Shown: positions 46,001 through 57,480, counted from the stretch's first letter. The stretch is DNA of 64,000 bases from Eucalyptus grandis (GCF_016545825.1 NC_052618.1:13941398-14005397), one strand, 5' to 3'. A program made the numbers and translations. Notes: generated from the sequence alone by a model not told the origin.

Positions 46001-46362
46001 CGTCAAGACTGGATGTAGGGTGACAGCTCAACCCCGAGATATTGAGAAGTATGGTATTGTAATAGTAAACCCCAGTTTTATAAATAGAAGCTTAGTTAGT
46101 GGTTAATCGAATAGCTTCACTTTTTGTATCAAACCTTGGGGATGTTAAACTGGTCTATTTACATAGATACGATAATGTTGTAGTTGTGGTTTGTGAAAAA
46201 TAATATCCTACGTTTCTATCCCACTGTTTTGTTGTATGGAGATTGTTTACGTTTCCGCATGTGCAAAATAAATGAATGGGTCGGCAACAATTCCTGGGAT
46301 GTTGCAAATTTAAAAATCGACCATTGAGGGATGTGCATGTGCCCGGGGTTCGGGTCGTGACA
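43014..46362 (+). mobile_element. Non-coding 3.35-kb LTR-type element, copy B
   Basis: Starts TGTGACAGTCTG and ends GGTCGTGACA, flanked by the exact 5-bp duplication GCTTG (43009-43013 and 46363-46367). D1 has the uninterrupted site near 32268, so insertion followed the segmental duplication. Matches the minus strand of element A along its length. ORFs inside (such as 43869-44177) have no domain. The segment 45340-45660 has local repeats ('gcggaagactgttatct'-like units). Confidence 0.88.
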
Positions 46363-46367
46363 GCTTG

Positions 46368-46935
46368 GATGCAGGTTGCTGGTTGGATTTGAAAGAAAAA
46401 TCTCTTGTTGTAGTTTTAGAGGTTAGTCGTATTGCTTTTTAAGTGGATCAGAGTCGACACTCCATGTTCATTGGCGGAACTCACCAAGTTTGGATTGATA
46501 CTCCTATCTACAAAATGGTTTTGTGTCATCTATTAAAAAATTGTAGACTCTTTCAATAGAACAGTTGACAGAACAAATCTAGTATGGAAAATGTAGGGGA
46601 AGTTGTATTTCCCATTATGAGCTAGTGTGGGTCCCAAGAATTTTGTAAGTTGATCAGTCAGGTCTAGTTTAGTGAGTGTGGGCGATAACTGCTCTAGCAT
46701 TGTATTTAGTTTGTATGCTTCGGATCAATTAACTCTAGAAACCTAAGGTTCTCATTTTTTCGAACATGAGATGTATCTGTGCTGAAATTTCATTTGGTAT
46801 ATTTATTATCTTTGATATGATTATGTGGTGATGAAGTAAGCATATTAGGTGGCCATGTTCATCTCCTTGCTCCCATCCCGTGGCTCTACTCAAACTAAGA
46901 GGCTTATAGGTAGAGTTTAGAGAGAGAAAGTGAGC
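46368..46935. other. D2 spacer after element B
   Basis: Matches 32283-32780 of D1, with a 60-bp extra stretch near 46385-46430. No gene. Confidence 0.6.
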
Positions 46936-46939
46936 TTCG

Positions 46940-47701
46940 ATGGAGTCAACCATAACCAAGACTCTCTCCATCCTCATCTCCGTCCCCCTCAACTCCTTCG
47001 TCTTCCATCCTTCCGCTACGTTACCCGATCGCTGCATACTGCATCGCCAATGCAAGTGGGTGTTTGGCACCAATGATCGCATCACCTTTGGCATAACCCC
47101 CGGAGGGTTGAGTGAGGCTTGGTAGGAATTGGTAGCTAGAAAGTGCTGACCATTATAAGAATTTCCTTTTTATATTGAGTCAACCTTGAACTTTGTGAAT
47201 TTGCTGAAGAGATTGAGAGAGGGAGGGAAGCCTTCTGGCCTGTCTCTCTATTTCTACCTCCCTCCCTCCCTCATATCAAACTGATCTTCGGCAAATTCAC
47301 AAAGTTCAAGGTCCTGATGACTCAATATAAGGAAGAAATTGTTATATTGGTCAGCACTTTGCTAGCTACTAATTCATATCAGGCTTCACTCAAATCTCTG
47401 GTGGTTTATGCCAAAAGTGATACAATCATTGATGCCAAACATCCGTCTCGGCTAATCGCCCACAGGCTCCGCTGCATCTACGCCGATCGCATCCGCACCC
47501 CCGAGCCTCGCTCCGGCCTTGTCTGTCTCCCCCGGTTCCCACGAGGTTCCGCTTGCGATGCGTTCCGAGCTCCGCTGCTCCTCTCGGCAGATGTGGCGGC
47601 GGCAGAGTCGACGGTGAGGATGGAAAGGAGAAATCGGTCTTGGATGGAGCCGAGGCGGCCTCAGGGGTGTTACCTCCGATGTCATCATTCTCGACGTTGG
47701 A
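46940..47701 (+). pseudogene. PAA1/HMA6-type exon 1, copy b in D2, split by a MITE
   Basis: Has the ATG (46940): MESTITKTLSILIS, then is interrupted by the MITE 47058-47444, then the linker DGEDGKEKSVLDGAEAASG and VTSDVIILDVG, with donor GTAAGC at 47702. Together with exon 2 at 47828 the junction would read DVG|GMTCGGC. It cannot give a full pump because the MITE breaks the frame and all downstream ATPase exons are absent. Confidence 0.78.
47058..47444. mobile_element. Hairpin MITE in ATPase exon 1b, D2 copy
   Basis: Same insertion as 32895-33211 but 70 bp longer. The extra sequence is the hairpin apex: arms continue through 'gtgaatttgctgaaga' and its complement, and the loop contains 'gagagagggagggaag' against 'ctccctccctccctc'. 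D1 most simply lost this apex. Confidence 0.85.
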
Positions 47702-47827
47702 GTAAGCCCCCTCTCTCTCTATATATATATATCTCGCACTTTGTGTGAATGCACGAGCTAAATGTTCGATTTTTTTACTCTTTTTTTTGTGTGCGGCCAC
47801 TTGAGTGTCTCTGTTTCGTCTCTGCAG

Positions 47828-47881
47828 GGAATGACTTGTGGGGGATGTGCAGCGAGCTTGAAGAGAATTCTGGAAAATCAA
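47828..47881 (+). pseudogene. PAA1/HMA6-type exon 2 with intact metal-binding loop, copy b in D2
   Basis: Reads GMTCGGCAASLKRILENQ between TCTGCAG and GTGAGT. GMTCGGC is the N-terminal Cu(I)-binding motif of PAA1/HMA6. This exon alone is undamaged; it is called a pseudogene part because its neighbours are broken and the ATPase core is missing. Confidence 0.85.
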
Positions 47882-48166
47882 GTGAGTTCGCCATTTGCTT
47901 TTCTCTTTCTTCTAATTCGTGAAGAGTGTTTGCTATTATATTCTCTAAAGTAACTAGGATGGTCCATTTTTCACATGAAGATAAATCGTCATCAACTTGA
48001 ATTGAACTTAGTGTGACAGGATATTCATCTAGTGGGTTAAGTGAAATAAGGTTCCAAATTATCCCTTATGTGGGTGGAAAGAATTGCAGGAGAAATGGCT
48101 TTCATCAATTTTTGTGCTAAGATTTGAACCGTGTGTTTTTTATTTTTCTGCTCTAACTTTGGACAG

Positions 48167-48312
48167 CCACAGGTATCCGCCGCAAGGGTCAATCTTACAA
48201 CTGAGACAGCAATTGTATGGCCTGTTTCTGAAGCCAAGGCTATACCTAATTGGCAAAAGGAGTTGGGGATAAACACTTGCAAAACACTTAGACAAATTGT
48301 GGCTTAAGTCTA
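48167..48312 (+). pseudogene. PAA1/HMA6-type exon 3, copy 2 in D2
   Basis: PQVSAARVNLTTETAIVWPV, then SEAKAIPNWQKELG and a frame break. The acceptor GGACAG is intact, unlike D1; the donor is damaged (GTAGTT where D1 has GTGAGT). Confidence 0.85.
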
Positions 48313-48485
48313 AGTAGTTTACCATTGCTTTTCTCTTTCTTGTAACTCTTGAAGAATCATCCATTTTTCTTCATGAAAAGAATCGCCATCAACTTCAATT
48401 TAACTTAGTGTGAGAAATGTCATTTTCTGGTTGTGATTTGAACCGAGCATGGTTTTCTCTTTTTTCTGCTCTAAACATTGGACAG

Positions 48486-48626
48486 CCACAAGTATCTGCC
48501 ACCAGCGTCAATCTGACAACCTGGATAGCAGTTGTGGCCAGTATCTGAAACCAAGGATGGCAAAAAGTGTTAGGAGAAACACTTGCAGAAGACTTGACAA
48601 ATTTTGCCTTATGTCTAACCCTCGAC
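48486..48626 (+). pseudogene. PAA1/HMA6-type exon 3, copy 3 in D2
   Basis: PQVSATSVNL, then damaged ('acaacctggatagcagttgt'); two or three bases fewer than D1 in the WPV region. Donor position ATAAGT as in D1, so that loss predates duplication. Confidence 0.8.
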
Positions 48627-48835
48627 ATAAGTAGTTTTATTCACCATCTGCTTGTTGCATCTGAATGAGGTTTGGCTGACATTTGTGAATATCATTGCCA
48701 CATATAACGTACATTTTATCACAGATTTTCTGTGTTGATGACTCCATCTAAAAGTTGGAAGTACAAGCTCTTATATCTGTAATTATCCCTGTCATATAAT
48801 ACAAACTACCTCAGATAAGAATATTTTTAATGCAG

Positions 48836-49310
48836 GGGGTGGTTGACAAGTTCTCGGGATACTCTTGTGGATTTGGTTATGAGAAGCAAGCAATGGATGA
48901 GGCAATTGAGGAAATGAATGGACTTATCATTGAAGAAAAAGTTCAGCCTCAAGGTTCAGGTAGAGGCTGAGATGGTGATCGCAGTCGTGATTGTGGTCAT
49001 GATTGTGGCTCCAGTCAGGACTCTGGTGGTGGACATGGAGGTGGAGGTGGAGAGTGCTGTAAGTGTGACAAGCCTGGGCATTGTGCAAGGGAGTGTCCTT
49101 GTGAAGGGGGCTGGGGAGGTAGGTATAGGGGGAGGGATGACAGGTATGGAGTTGGTGGTGGTGGGCACTATGGTCCTGATTGAAATGGTGATCGATCTGG
49201 AGGGCGCAATAGGGATAGTGGTACTCAAGGAGGATCAGGAAATGCTCCTATAATCAGGACCGTTCTGGTCCCTATGAACATTGTGGTACAGGGAACTTCC
49301 GTCCGGGGTA
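48836..49310 (+). pseudogene. RZ-1-type RNA-binding protein, 3' half, D2 copy
   Basis: Same fragment as 34614-35090, one extra G at the acceptor. Shares the TGA after QPQGSGR (48968-48970). The CCHC knuckle has its Cys and His residues ([14 protein letters not shown]). It has its own stop in the tail, PDWN-type CGA to TGA at about 49181, where D1 keeps CGA; where D1 has a stop, D2 keeps CGA. Confidence 0.82.
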
Positions 49311-50970
49311 GAAAGATTACTACTGATCGCTATGCACATGATTTTTCAGTCATAGTAAAGCAGTTGATTCTGCGCTGATTGAAAAATTCTTTGCGCGTGT
49401 AGCAGAGCAATTGGAGGTACTGCTGTTACTTTCTGGAGGTGTCAACGTCCCTTCTGCTGAATCTCTTGTTTATGATTCTCTGGGTGGACAAATCTGCTTG
49501 ATCAGTCTTTTGTTGTGCGAACTTTGGCTAAAAGATTCTACTGTTTAATATCCACGAATGCTTGTTTTGATGTTATGGTCTGACGGCGTTGGTTGCTTGA
49601 CTTAAACAATCAAATTTGGCCTTAAGCTTTCAATGATATGATTGGTAGTGGATTCTCTTTTGCTTACATGCTTTAGCAATTTCAAATGCATCTGAGATCA
49701 ATCTTGGTCGACTTCTTCATTGGCATTTGTGACTGTGGAGTGCAGACAGCTTTTTGGTGTCTAGATGGCTCTTTTGAGGATAGGGGAAGGGATTCACCAG
49801 TGGAAGTAATGCGTTTTTTCTATGCAAAAGAGAAGCTGCCTTAGAAATGAATGCTCTTATTGGCTACAAGTTTTCAGATGTCTTTCTTTTTGAAAAGGAC
49901 TTAAGCGGCTAAGCTCTATGTTTTCTTATACGCATTTAGTTAGCACTCTATTAATACTGCTAAGCTCCTGGCAGGATTCTTGGCTGTTTGTGGTGTTTTG
50001 ATACACGGTCACGTTGCTTTCGTGTCATATGACATGACTGTAGTCTTAAAAATGCTGGAAAGTCCTTTTGGCCTCAAGAAGCTATTCCTTTATGCAATTA
50101 ACTCTGTAAAATCCTGTCTCACGTTCCCCACATGATTGCTGGTCTCTGTCTCCTCCATGTGCACGGAGCTGCTATTGTCTTAGGTTTCCTTGATAAATTT
50201 CTCTTTCAGGTGTAATGACGTCTCTTCCTAAGAATCGGCAATGTCGTAATAAACACATGGTTCTTTTCACTTCGGCAGCTTTGCGTGCATGGACTTGCAT
50301 TTCTGCATTAATGATCATGTATCTTCCCCTAATTGTTTTTGAAGTTGTGCTTGCTCCATCTGAAATCGATACTGGATTTGTGCATACTTAACTATGGCTC
50401 TGTCTGACCAAAAAAAGTAAAAAAAAAAAAAACTATGGCTCTGTAAATGTTTCAAGTCATTTTAAGTTGGAGAAATCTCCCCAGCACCCCCAAAAACTTT
50501 TTGTTCTGGTTGGTATACAAAATTGTGGATTGCTGTTCCGCACGTCTCATAGTCCGAGTAATATCACCATTTCTTGCCCATTGTTCATTACAAGCCTCAT
50601 TCACATCCCCAGCAGAGGCGGTTCTTGAACAGAGCAAGACTTGCCTCCGTTTCACATTCTTGAATGACCCGGGAAGGGAATTTCGAGCAACCGCGCTTCA
50701 TGAGATGCAGACCTTAAAATGACTCAAAGGGGATGATACGCGGCTTCGATTTCTCCCTTACCAATTCAAGAAAGATGCCAGGATTTCCTTCGAGTGAGCT
50801 CATTGACCGCGAAATCTGGTTAATCGTATCGGGATGCGTTGTCCACGTGGGTCCCGTTCTCTCTGGCCCAGAGCGTTTTTGTCACTTACACCTCCATATA
50901 CGACAAGCTTTCAGGGTGACGTTAGGATGAGCACATTCTAGCGACATGATGTTGTGAGTACCCCAAGCTT
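49311..50970. other. D2 region downstream of the RZ-1 fragment
   Basis: Counterpart of 35095-36770. It has a 40-bp local repeat of 'actatggctctg' around an A-run near 50400-50440 and lacks about 115 bp present in D1. No gene seen. Confidence 0.5.
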
Positions 50971-50980
50971 TGACTCTTCC

Positions 50981-51312
50981 TATATAAGAAATGCTCGAGG
51001 CAGGAGACCCACCGCCCCAGATTCGGGGGGGCCTTAGAAAGGGAGGCATCTCCGATGGGTGATCTTGGCAACACAGGCGCTGTTCCTTTGCGTGTATTCG
51101 TATTTGTCCATATGATTCATGCTATTATATCAGCGCCTGTGTTTTCAGGTCACCCCTTTGAGATGATCGCATTCTTTCCCTTCCGCATATCAATAATAGC
51201 CCTCCCAAATCAATCTCTAAAGGGTAGATGTGCATTGCCAAGAGCGGTGGGTTCCAGTGACTCTCTGTCTCGTCGAGATGAGGTGACTCACTTTCACGGT
51301 TTAATGCTGTGA
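50981..51312 (+). other. TATA box and 85-codon ORF, D2 copy
   Basis: TATATAAG at 50981-50988, ATG at 51055, ORF MGDLGNTGAVPLRV.. to 51312. The D1 version is cut to 35 codons. No family recognised. Whether it is a gene is uncertain. Confidence 0.3.
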
Positions 51313-51319
51313 TTGAGGT

Positions 51320-52689
51320 GCTCCCAATATTCATTTTTGTGGTTGTACTTAGCTTCTTTTTCTATATTTATAATAAGAACCACTGCGCCGTTTCTTCGTC
51401 CCATTATTGCTATGGAAGTATACTACAATTAGTATATAGGCTACTTATTATCATTGAGATTTTTCGACCCTTTTTGATGGTTGCTTTCGTCGCTTCCTCT
51501 AGTCATGCTGAGTTGAGATTAAAATGCTTCGTTGGTGACATTTGGTGCTCGCGTTTTGTCGAGTCATTTTAGCTTCGTTAGCGATTCACCACAACAGAGC
51601 GCGAGTGAGGTCATAATAGCCTCTTGGACAAAGAGGTGGTCCAGGAAAAGTAATTCTCTCTAGTTCCTCATCGTCATGTGGATGATCTTGCACAGGATGC
51701 CAGTCTAATGCGGTGCAATTTTGGGTGAAAACTCGAGGCACAAGCGATGAATATGAAGAAATGGCTTTCACGTTTGAGATGTATGCCGACCCTCGCCAGC
51801 TATATGGGAGGGGATGGGCGCGCAATCCCTTGACCAGATCTGACCCTCGCCTGATCCCAAGCAAGCAAGTAGCGAGGCTGTCGGGGCCCCGCCTAGACTA
51901 TGTGAGGGCCGGCCAGCGACCTTCGCTGGCCCCAATTGGAGAGGAAAAAACCTAAAGAAAAGACAGAAAAATTGTAGAATATCACTGGTTGTGTGTAGAA
52001 GTGTCGTAGAGGTAATACAAGAAAATTATCTCAAGCAACTTGAGAAACATATATATCTAATTGTAGTACAAGTATGACACTCTAATAAAATATCATCTCC
52101 AACAACTATTACAATTTCATTTTCTCACCCCACACACAAAACACTTAAGCAAACTAGCTTATATGAAGACTCGCGCAAATCTTTTATTTTTCTCTCCCTT
52201 ACGGACGGGCAAGTTTCTTTCTCTCTCCAACTTGTGAAGCTGTGGCCATTGCGGCTTTTGTGTGGCTTTCTCTAAAGCTCATCGTTTTGTGGCTTGCCAA
52301 ACGAATGCTTCTGATGGTCTTGTTTATAGCTGGGATAAATATCAAATTAGTTTTAAATATACTGTATATATGCCAATTTAGTTCTAAATTTTTCAATTTT
52401 CTTAATGTAGTCTTAAACATTTGCGTGAAATTTTAATGTAAATTTTTTGGTTGATTAATTGCTGATGTGACGTTCAGCCGTCCTACGTGACACTGGACAA
52501 CTTTACTTGAAATAACATTCTATGGATCCCTAATTCAACGATTTCCCTTGGTAAAAAATTCAGCCGCCGTGTTAAGTTGCTTTTGAAACTCTTCAACTGC
52601 CTTATCGGCTTATTCCTTTACACAATTCAATTGTACGCCACCATCCAAAGAAGACGAGTAGGGCTGACCAGACTTGAATCCTTGCACTT
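51320..52689. other. Right end of D2 and following spacer
   Basis: 51320-52285 matches the end of D1, including a GC-rich inverted-repeat segment (51780-51945, 'ggccagcgaccttcgctggc'). 52286-52689 is AT-rich spacer without a gene. Confidence 0.5.
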
Positions 52690-52980
52690 CTTCAATTAAG
52701 CGCATTTGCCAATTGCAGCTTGTTTACTTTTCTAGCAACCTATATATCTGCGGAGTTCAATACAATACCTAGGTTTATTTACAATCGCATAGTCATAATA
52801 TGATAATGTGGACTCTGTTGTCATTAATCAATGATTCGTCCGGAACTATTCAAGACGTAAAATCTACTTTCCATGTTAATATGGGTGTAAAAGTAAAATT
52901 TTTGAAGTAAATTCTCCTTCACCATTGTAGACTTTGCTCTCTTTTCAGTCTAGGAACTATTCAAACGCATAATGTTCCAC
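52690..52980. repeat. Fragment of the receptor-kinase upstream flank
   Basis: Resembles 740-1080: shared 'cagcttgtttactttt', 'gacttcttcaattaa'-like words, 'attctccttcaccattgta' and 'tttgctctctttt'. It marks the re-entry into the receptor-kinase array after the D units. Confidence 0.65.
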
Positions 52981-53026
52981 GTTACACACGAAACTTTTAG
53001 CTAGAACAATCTACAAGATCTAGCAG

Positions 53027-53690
53027 GTGCAATAGGGATAAGTGGTACTCGAGGAGGATCAGGAAATGACGCTTTAATCGGTTCCGTTCTTGTCCCTATG
53101 AACGTCGTGGTACAGGAAACTTCTGTTCGGGTAGAAAGAATACTCCTGAGAGGTATGCACACAATTGTTTTCAGTTATAGTAGAGCAATTGATTATTTGC
53201 TGATTGAAAAATAATTTGTGCTTGTAGCAGGGCAATTGGAGGTGCTGGAGGTGTCTAGGTTTCTTCTGTCGCATCTCTTCTTCGTGGTTGTCTGGGTGGA
53301 CAAATCTGCTTGGTCAGTCTTTCAATGTGCGAACTATGGCTAATAGGTTCAACTGTTTGATGTCCGTGAATGTTCGTTTTGATGTTTTGGTCTGATGACA
53401 TTGCTTGCTTGACTTCTAAAGTCAAATTTGGCCTTACTCTCAATTCTTTGATGGATACTGGATTCTCTTTCGGTTATATGCTTTAGCGATTGCAAATGCA
53501 TCTGAGATCATTCTTGGTTGGTCAACTTCTTCATTGACATTTGTGACTGCATAGTGCAGACAGCTTTTTGGTGTCTAGAAGGTTCTTTTGAGGATAGGGC
53601 GAGAGATTAACCTGTGGAAGTAGTGCCTTTTCTCTTTGCAAAATATATAGTAATTTTCATATTTTCTAATAGTTGAAGTACCATGCATGC
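53027..53690 (+). pseudogene. Third RZ-1-type fragment (tail and 3' flank only)
   Basis: Matches 34984-35600 and 49206-49810. One frame reads RFNRFRSCPYERRGTGNF, the Arg/Gly tail of RZ-1 (compare DRSGPYERRG), in better frame than D1 or D2. The RRM and zinc knuckle are absent. More diverged from D1 and D2 than they are from each other. Confidence 0.7.
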
Positions 53691-53890
53691 AAACTTTATA
53701 TTACACTCATGCCTCAAGATTCAAAGTTCTATGAAATCAAGAATATTCTAATCACATTATTAGGAAAGTCGCAACCCTCGCAAAGGCTATAAGATGTCCT
53801 GAGGAGGTTTGACGGATTACTAAGCGGGCACAAATGGTCCCTCTTTCCCGTTGGTGCTAGCACTTGGTACAGGCCTCCCAAACCCCACTA

Positions 53891-54664
53891 GGTCCTATTT
53901 GGTTCAGTATTTCAAGGGGCTTTCAGCCGGAAAACCCATTGGGAAAAATTTAATGTTTGGTTCAGCATTTGGAAGTGTCATTGACCAAATGCTGGCCTTT
54001 GAAATGCAAGTCCACCTCTACTATTCATCCATTGACTCCTTCTTCTTTTTTTTTTTTTAAACCGATCATCTTCCCCACACCCCAACCGTCGTTGATCGGT
54101 GATGGAGTTTCATCGAATTTTATTTTTATATTTTTAAAAAATAATAAAAACTCTTTGCAAATGTTGGGTTCGCCTTCTTCTTTTTTTTTTTTTTTTTTGT
54201 CATTTTTATCTTTTGACAATCAATAGCCCAACTTTTTACCAATACACTAGAATGATAATTAATTAACGAAGATGATTAATACTACAATAATTAAAAAAAA
54301 ATTATTCAAAGTTGAAAACAAACCTAAAAGAACCATAGGCCAAAAGTTGAGTTTTGCATTTAATCTATAATCAAATTCTTTTAATATAATTTTTAAATAA
54401 ATTTATTAATATATATCTTTTACATTACTCTCAATATGAAAATATAAAATGTTATATAATCATTGTTTCTTTTTTGCAATTTTAAAAATACTAAAGCTAT
54501 TACACTAGGGCTTTTCAAATATATGTTTACCAAATAGTCTTGCATTTCTCTAAAGCACTTTTCAGTTATAGTTTACCAAACAATTTAGCATTTTGGAAAA
54601 CCCATTTACTTCAAAGGTATTTGCATTCTTCCAAGGGCATTTCCGCAAAACCGAACCAAACGGG
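53891..54664. mobile_element. hAT-type MITE
   Basis: Ends are inverted: CCTATTTGGTTCAGTATT at the left and the complement of CCCGTTTGGTTCGGTTTT at the right, flanked by CCCACTA on both sides (53884-53890 and 54665-54671). Terminal TTTGGTTC and a 7-8-bp duplication suit a hAT-derived MITE. Interior AT-rich, no gene. Confidence 0.65.
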
Positions 54665-55104
54665 CCCACTAATCTCAACTTGGTTTTCTTACCTTAAACC
54701 ATTATGGGTTGGTTAGAATCTCAAGTAAGATGTAAGAGCCTGATTTACTCCTATCATCAAGAGATTCGCAAGTCTGGGTACTTGATTGCACTAGATTAAC
54801 TTAATGCACTTTACTACCTTTTCTCTTTTAAAGAGGATTTTTTTCTTGCAATATTTACTAATTTTACTCCTCAACATACCTCTAGATGTCCATGCACAAA
54901 TACTCAAGCAAATTAATCAATAATAAAGCATATAAATATGGAAAGCAAAATAGCTCGAGCTGTATCGGACAAAATTAATGAAAAACCTTGCAAGACCCCG
55001 TTAGCAGTAAATGGAAAGTATAATCAATAAGTAATCTAAACCCTGGATGTCTTAAGCTACCTTAAAGTCCCAAAGCTCATTTGCAAAGTTTAATCTTTTC
55101 TTTT

Positions 55105-55884
55105 GGGAAAAAGCCACCAAAAACCCCAAACTTTGCACAGGGTGACACATTTACCCCGAACTTTATTTTGTGACGTGAAAAACCCCGAAGTTTGTTAAGC
55201 GTGACACATTTACCCCAAACTTTTATTTGTGACATAAAAAACCCGAACTTTCATTGTGTGACACATTTACCCTAAATCATAAGGGCATTTTGGTCTTTTT
55301 ACTTTTAAAAACCTTTTTCTTTTTTTTCTTTTTTTCTTCCCTCCGCCATGGCCGGCGGAGGGAAGCCGGCGTCCGGCGAGGACTGCCCTCGCCGGCGTCG
55401 GGCGAGGGTCGTCCTCGCCGGTGTCCGGCCCTCGCCGGCGTCGGGCGGCCCTCGCCGACGTCGGGGCGAGGGCGGGGGCCCCGCCGGCATCGGGCCGGGC
55501 GGGGGCCCCCTCGCGGCGTCGGGCGCGGGCGGGGTCCCCTCGCCGGCGTCGGGCCGGGCAGGGGCCCCCTCGCCGGCGTCGGGCGAGGTGCCCTCGCCCG
55601 GATCTCGCGAGGGAGGCCCTCGCCCGACGCCGACGAGGGCCGAACGCCGGCGAGGGCAACCCTCACCCGACGCGCGACTTCCCTCCGCCATGGCCGGCGG
55701 AGGGAAGAAAGAAGAAGAAGAAAAAAAAGAAAAAGAAAAAAACAAAAAGAATAAGATGAAAATACCCTTAATGGGGTAAATGTGTCACAGTTAGCAAACT
55801 TCGGGGTTTTCACGTCACAAAACAAAGTTCGGGGTAAATGTGTCACACCAGGCAAAGTTTGGGGTTTTTGGTGGCTTTTTTCCC
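55105..55884. mobile_element. Mutator-type MITE with a GC-rich repeated core
   Basis: Terminal inverted repeats of about 115 bp begin GGGAAAAAGCCACCAAAAAC; a perfect 9-bp target duplication TTTTCTTTT flanks it (55096-55104 and 55885-55893). Long inverted ends plus 9 bp indicate a Mutator-like non-autonomous element. U3 has the empty site near 60050-60125. The core (55338-55706) is extremely GC-rich, built of 'cctcgccggcgtcgggc'-type words between two copies of a 'ccgccatggccggcgg' palindrome. Frames are open only because GC-rich DNA lacks stops. Confidence 0.88.
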
Positions 55885-56019
55885 TTTTCTTTTTATCAGT
55901 TTTTATCCTTCACATTTATTTAATTATAAAAGCCAATCAAAACCTAAGAATAAACTAAATGCTGACCAATCTTATAATATGATTCCAAATCTTACAAAAT
56001 TTAGCACCAATGACTAACT

Positions 56020-57069
56020 GACATTCATTTGGACTTTTAACTTTAAGTTTCCCGCAGGAACGGAGTTAGCACACGTCGAAACAGAACGTAACGCAATGAT
56101 GAAAATCAAGACGAAAACTTAATTAAACGTGATGTAAGGATGGAGGACACAAATATGTGCAAGTAAACAGTGTTGCCAAATTAGTCATTAGAAGCAAAGA
56201 AAGCACCTATTGGCATGACACGTTTTGCACATATTTTCGAAAGTCATACCCACGAGATGAAACCATGAAAATAAAACAGATTAGTGATCCAGAAAATCCA
56301 ATATGAATCATGATCCGTATAATTGAAGACAAGAAGACGAAGCTGGTGTAGATAGCGGACGATGATGAAGACGCCTCAGAAAATAAAAATAAAGCGTGAG
56401 ATGGATGGTGTTGGTAGTGGATGATAATGGCCGAATTCCTTCGATCCGCTCCCCTCTTGTTCTTTTGTTTTGTTTCCCAGTCACATTTGTTTTCCTCTAG
56501 TCCCCCTCTTACTCAAATTCGATGCCGACATGACATTCTTAAATAAAATATGTCCCTTATTTCTAAATGTGGAAGAATAATATAAAGAACGAAATTGGAA
56601 CGATGCATAGTATGGATTTTTTTGTTTAAGGATAATATTATGTCATTATCGACAAGTTCGATCCATAATTTCTACAAAATGAATGATGAGTATGCTAGTG
56701 AAAATTCAGATGTGAACAAGGAAGATCAGAGGAAAAATTGGATTGAATGGCACTGAAGGTGAAGATTAATTTTATCCAAAGTAGAAAAAAAATCCACTAC
56801 TAAAAGGCACAGGCAAAGTGGATTATAAGATGAGGGCACAAGTGATACTGAACCAAACTAGGCCGCATGATGTTTCAGATTTCATTAACTGACTTGATCA
56901 TTAATAGTTTCCTTGCAACTCGCAGCCTCAATCTTTCCCCTCAACTTGAGAGGCCCACGATATCTCTGTCATCGACATGCCTTAGTATAGAAGAGCCCAT
57001 TGATGTATTTCAGATTGTTTCAAAACACCTAAAGAGACTTGAGCTGAGAGGGCTTTACTACAAATCCTC
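56020..57069. other. Upstream region of truncated kinase copy 2
   Basis: Matches 60240-61294 of U3. From 56860 it also matches the region before the intact gene ('tttcattaactgacttgatc'). No gene of its own. Confidence 0.6.
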
Positions 57070-57480
57070 ATGGACCTTCCGGATAGAGATCGAGTATGAT
57101 CCGAGTCATTCTCATGCTTAACTACCATCATTCTTCCGTTGGGGAGTGTCGTAGCTTTGGTAGAAGCCAAGGGGATGAGACAGAACGGCTAGCTCTATTG
57201 GATTTCAAGACTCTAATAGCTTTTCCTGGTGGGGTTTTAAGCTCGTGGCATGTAATAGATGCATCTATAGAGGGTACTAGTGCCATATGTGGTCGTAGAC
57301 ACCATAAAGTCACCATATTGGACCTCGCCACCAAGAACCTAGCCGGGGGAGGTAAATCTGCAAAACAAAGGTTTTGGCTCCGATATTCCTATGTAATTCG
57401 ATCACTTGTTTCGATTGCAAAAGTTGTTCTCTATAACTTAATTACTATTTCTCTTCTTACAAATTCTACTGTTTGGGTGT
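57070..57480 (+). pseudogene. Truncated LRR receptor kinase, copy 2
   Basis: ATG 57070 aligns with ATG 1600 (MDLPDRDRV), but codon 10 is TGA. Downstream, in other frames, GDETERLALLDFKTLIA and the LRR cap (HHKVTILDLATKNLAG) are clear. Homology stops at about 57445, just after the first LRRs, and continues into the shared flank. All other LRRs, the membrane segment and the kinase are absent. Confidence 0.88.

Larger units (their letters stand above)
38590..52285. repeat. Segmental duplication unit D2
   Basis: Second copy of the D unit, same orientation as D1, enlarged by element B (43014-46362). It starts with 'tctgtcggaagaagtcgg', as D1 does at 27094, and ends near 'aaagctcatc' at 52285. Its ATPase fragments are better preserved than those of D1. 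Confidence 0.9.

Noticed and set aside
55254..55855. Several overlapping long ORFs (up to 192 codons) rich in Gly, Arg, Ala and Pro on both strands
   Set aside because: They lie in the GC-rich core of the Mutator-type MITE. Frames on both strands are open because GC-rich repeats lack stop codons, and the peptides are low-complexity repeats.
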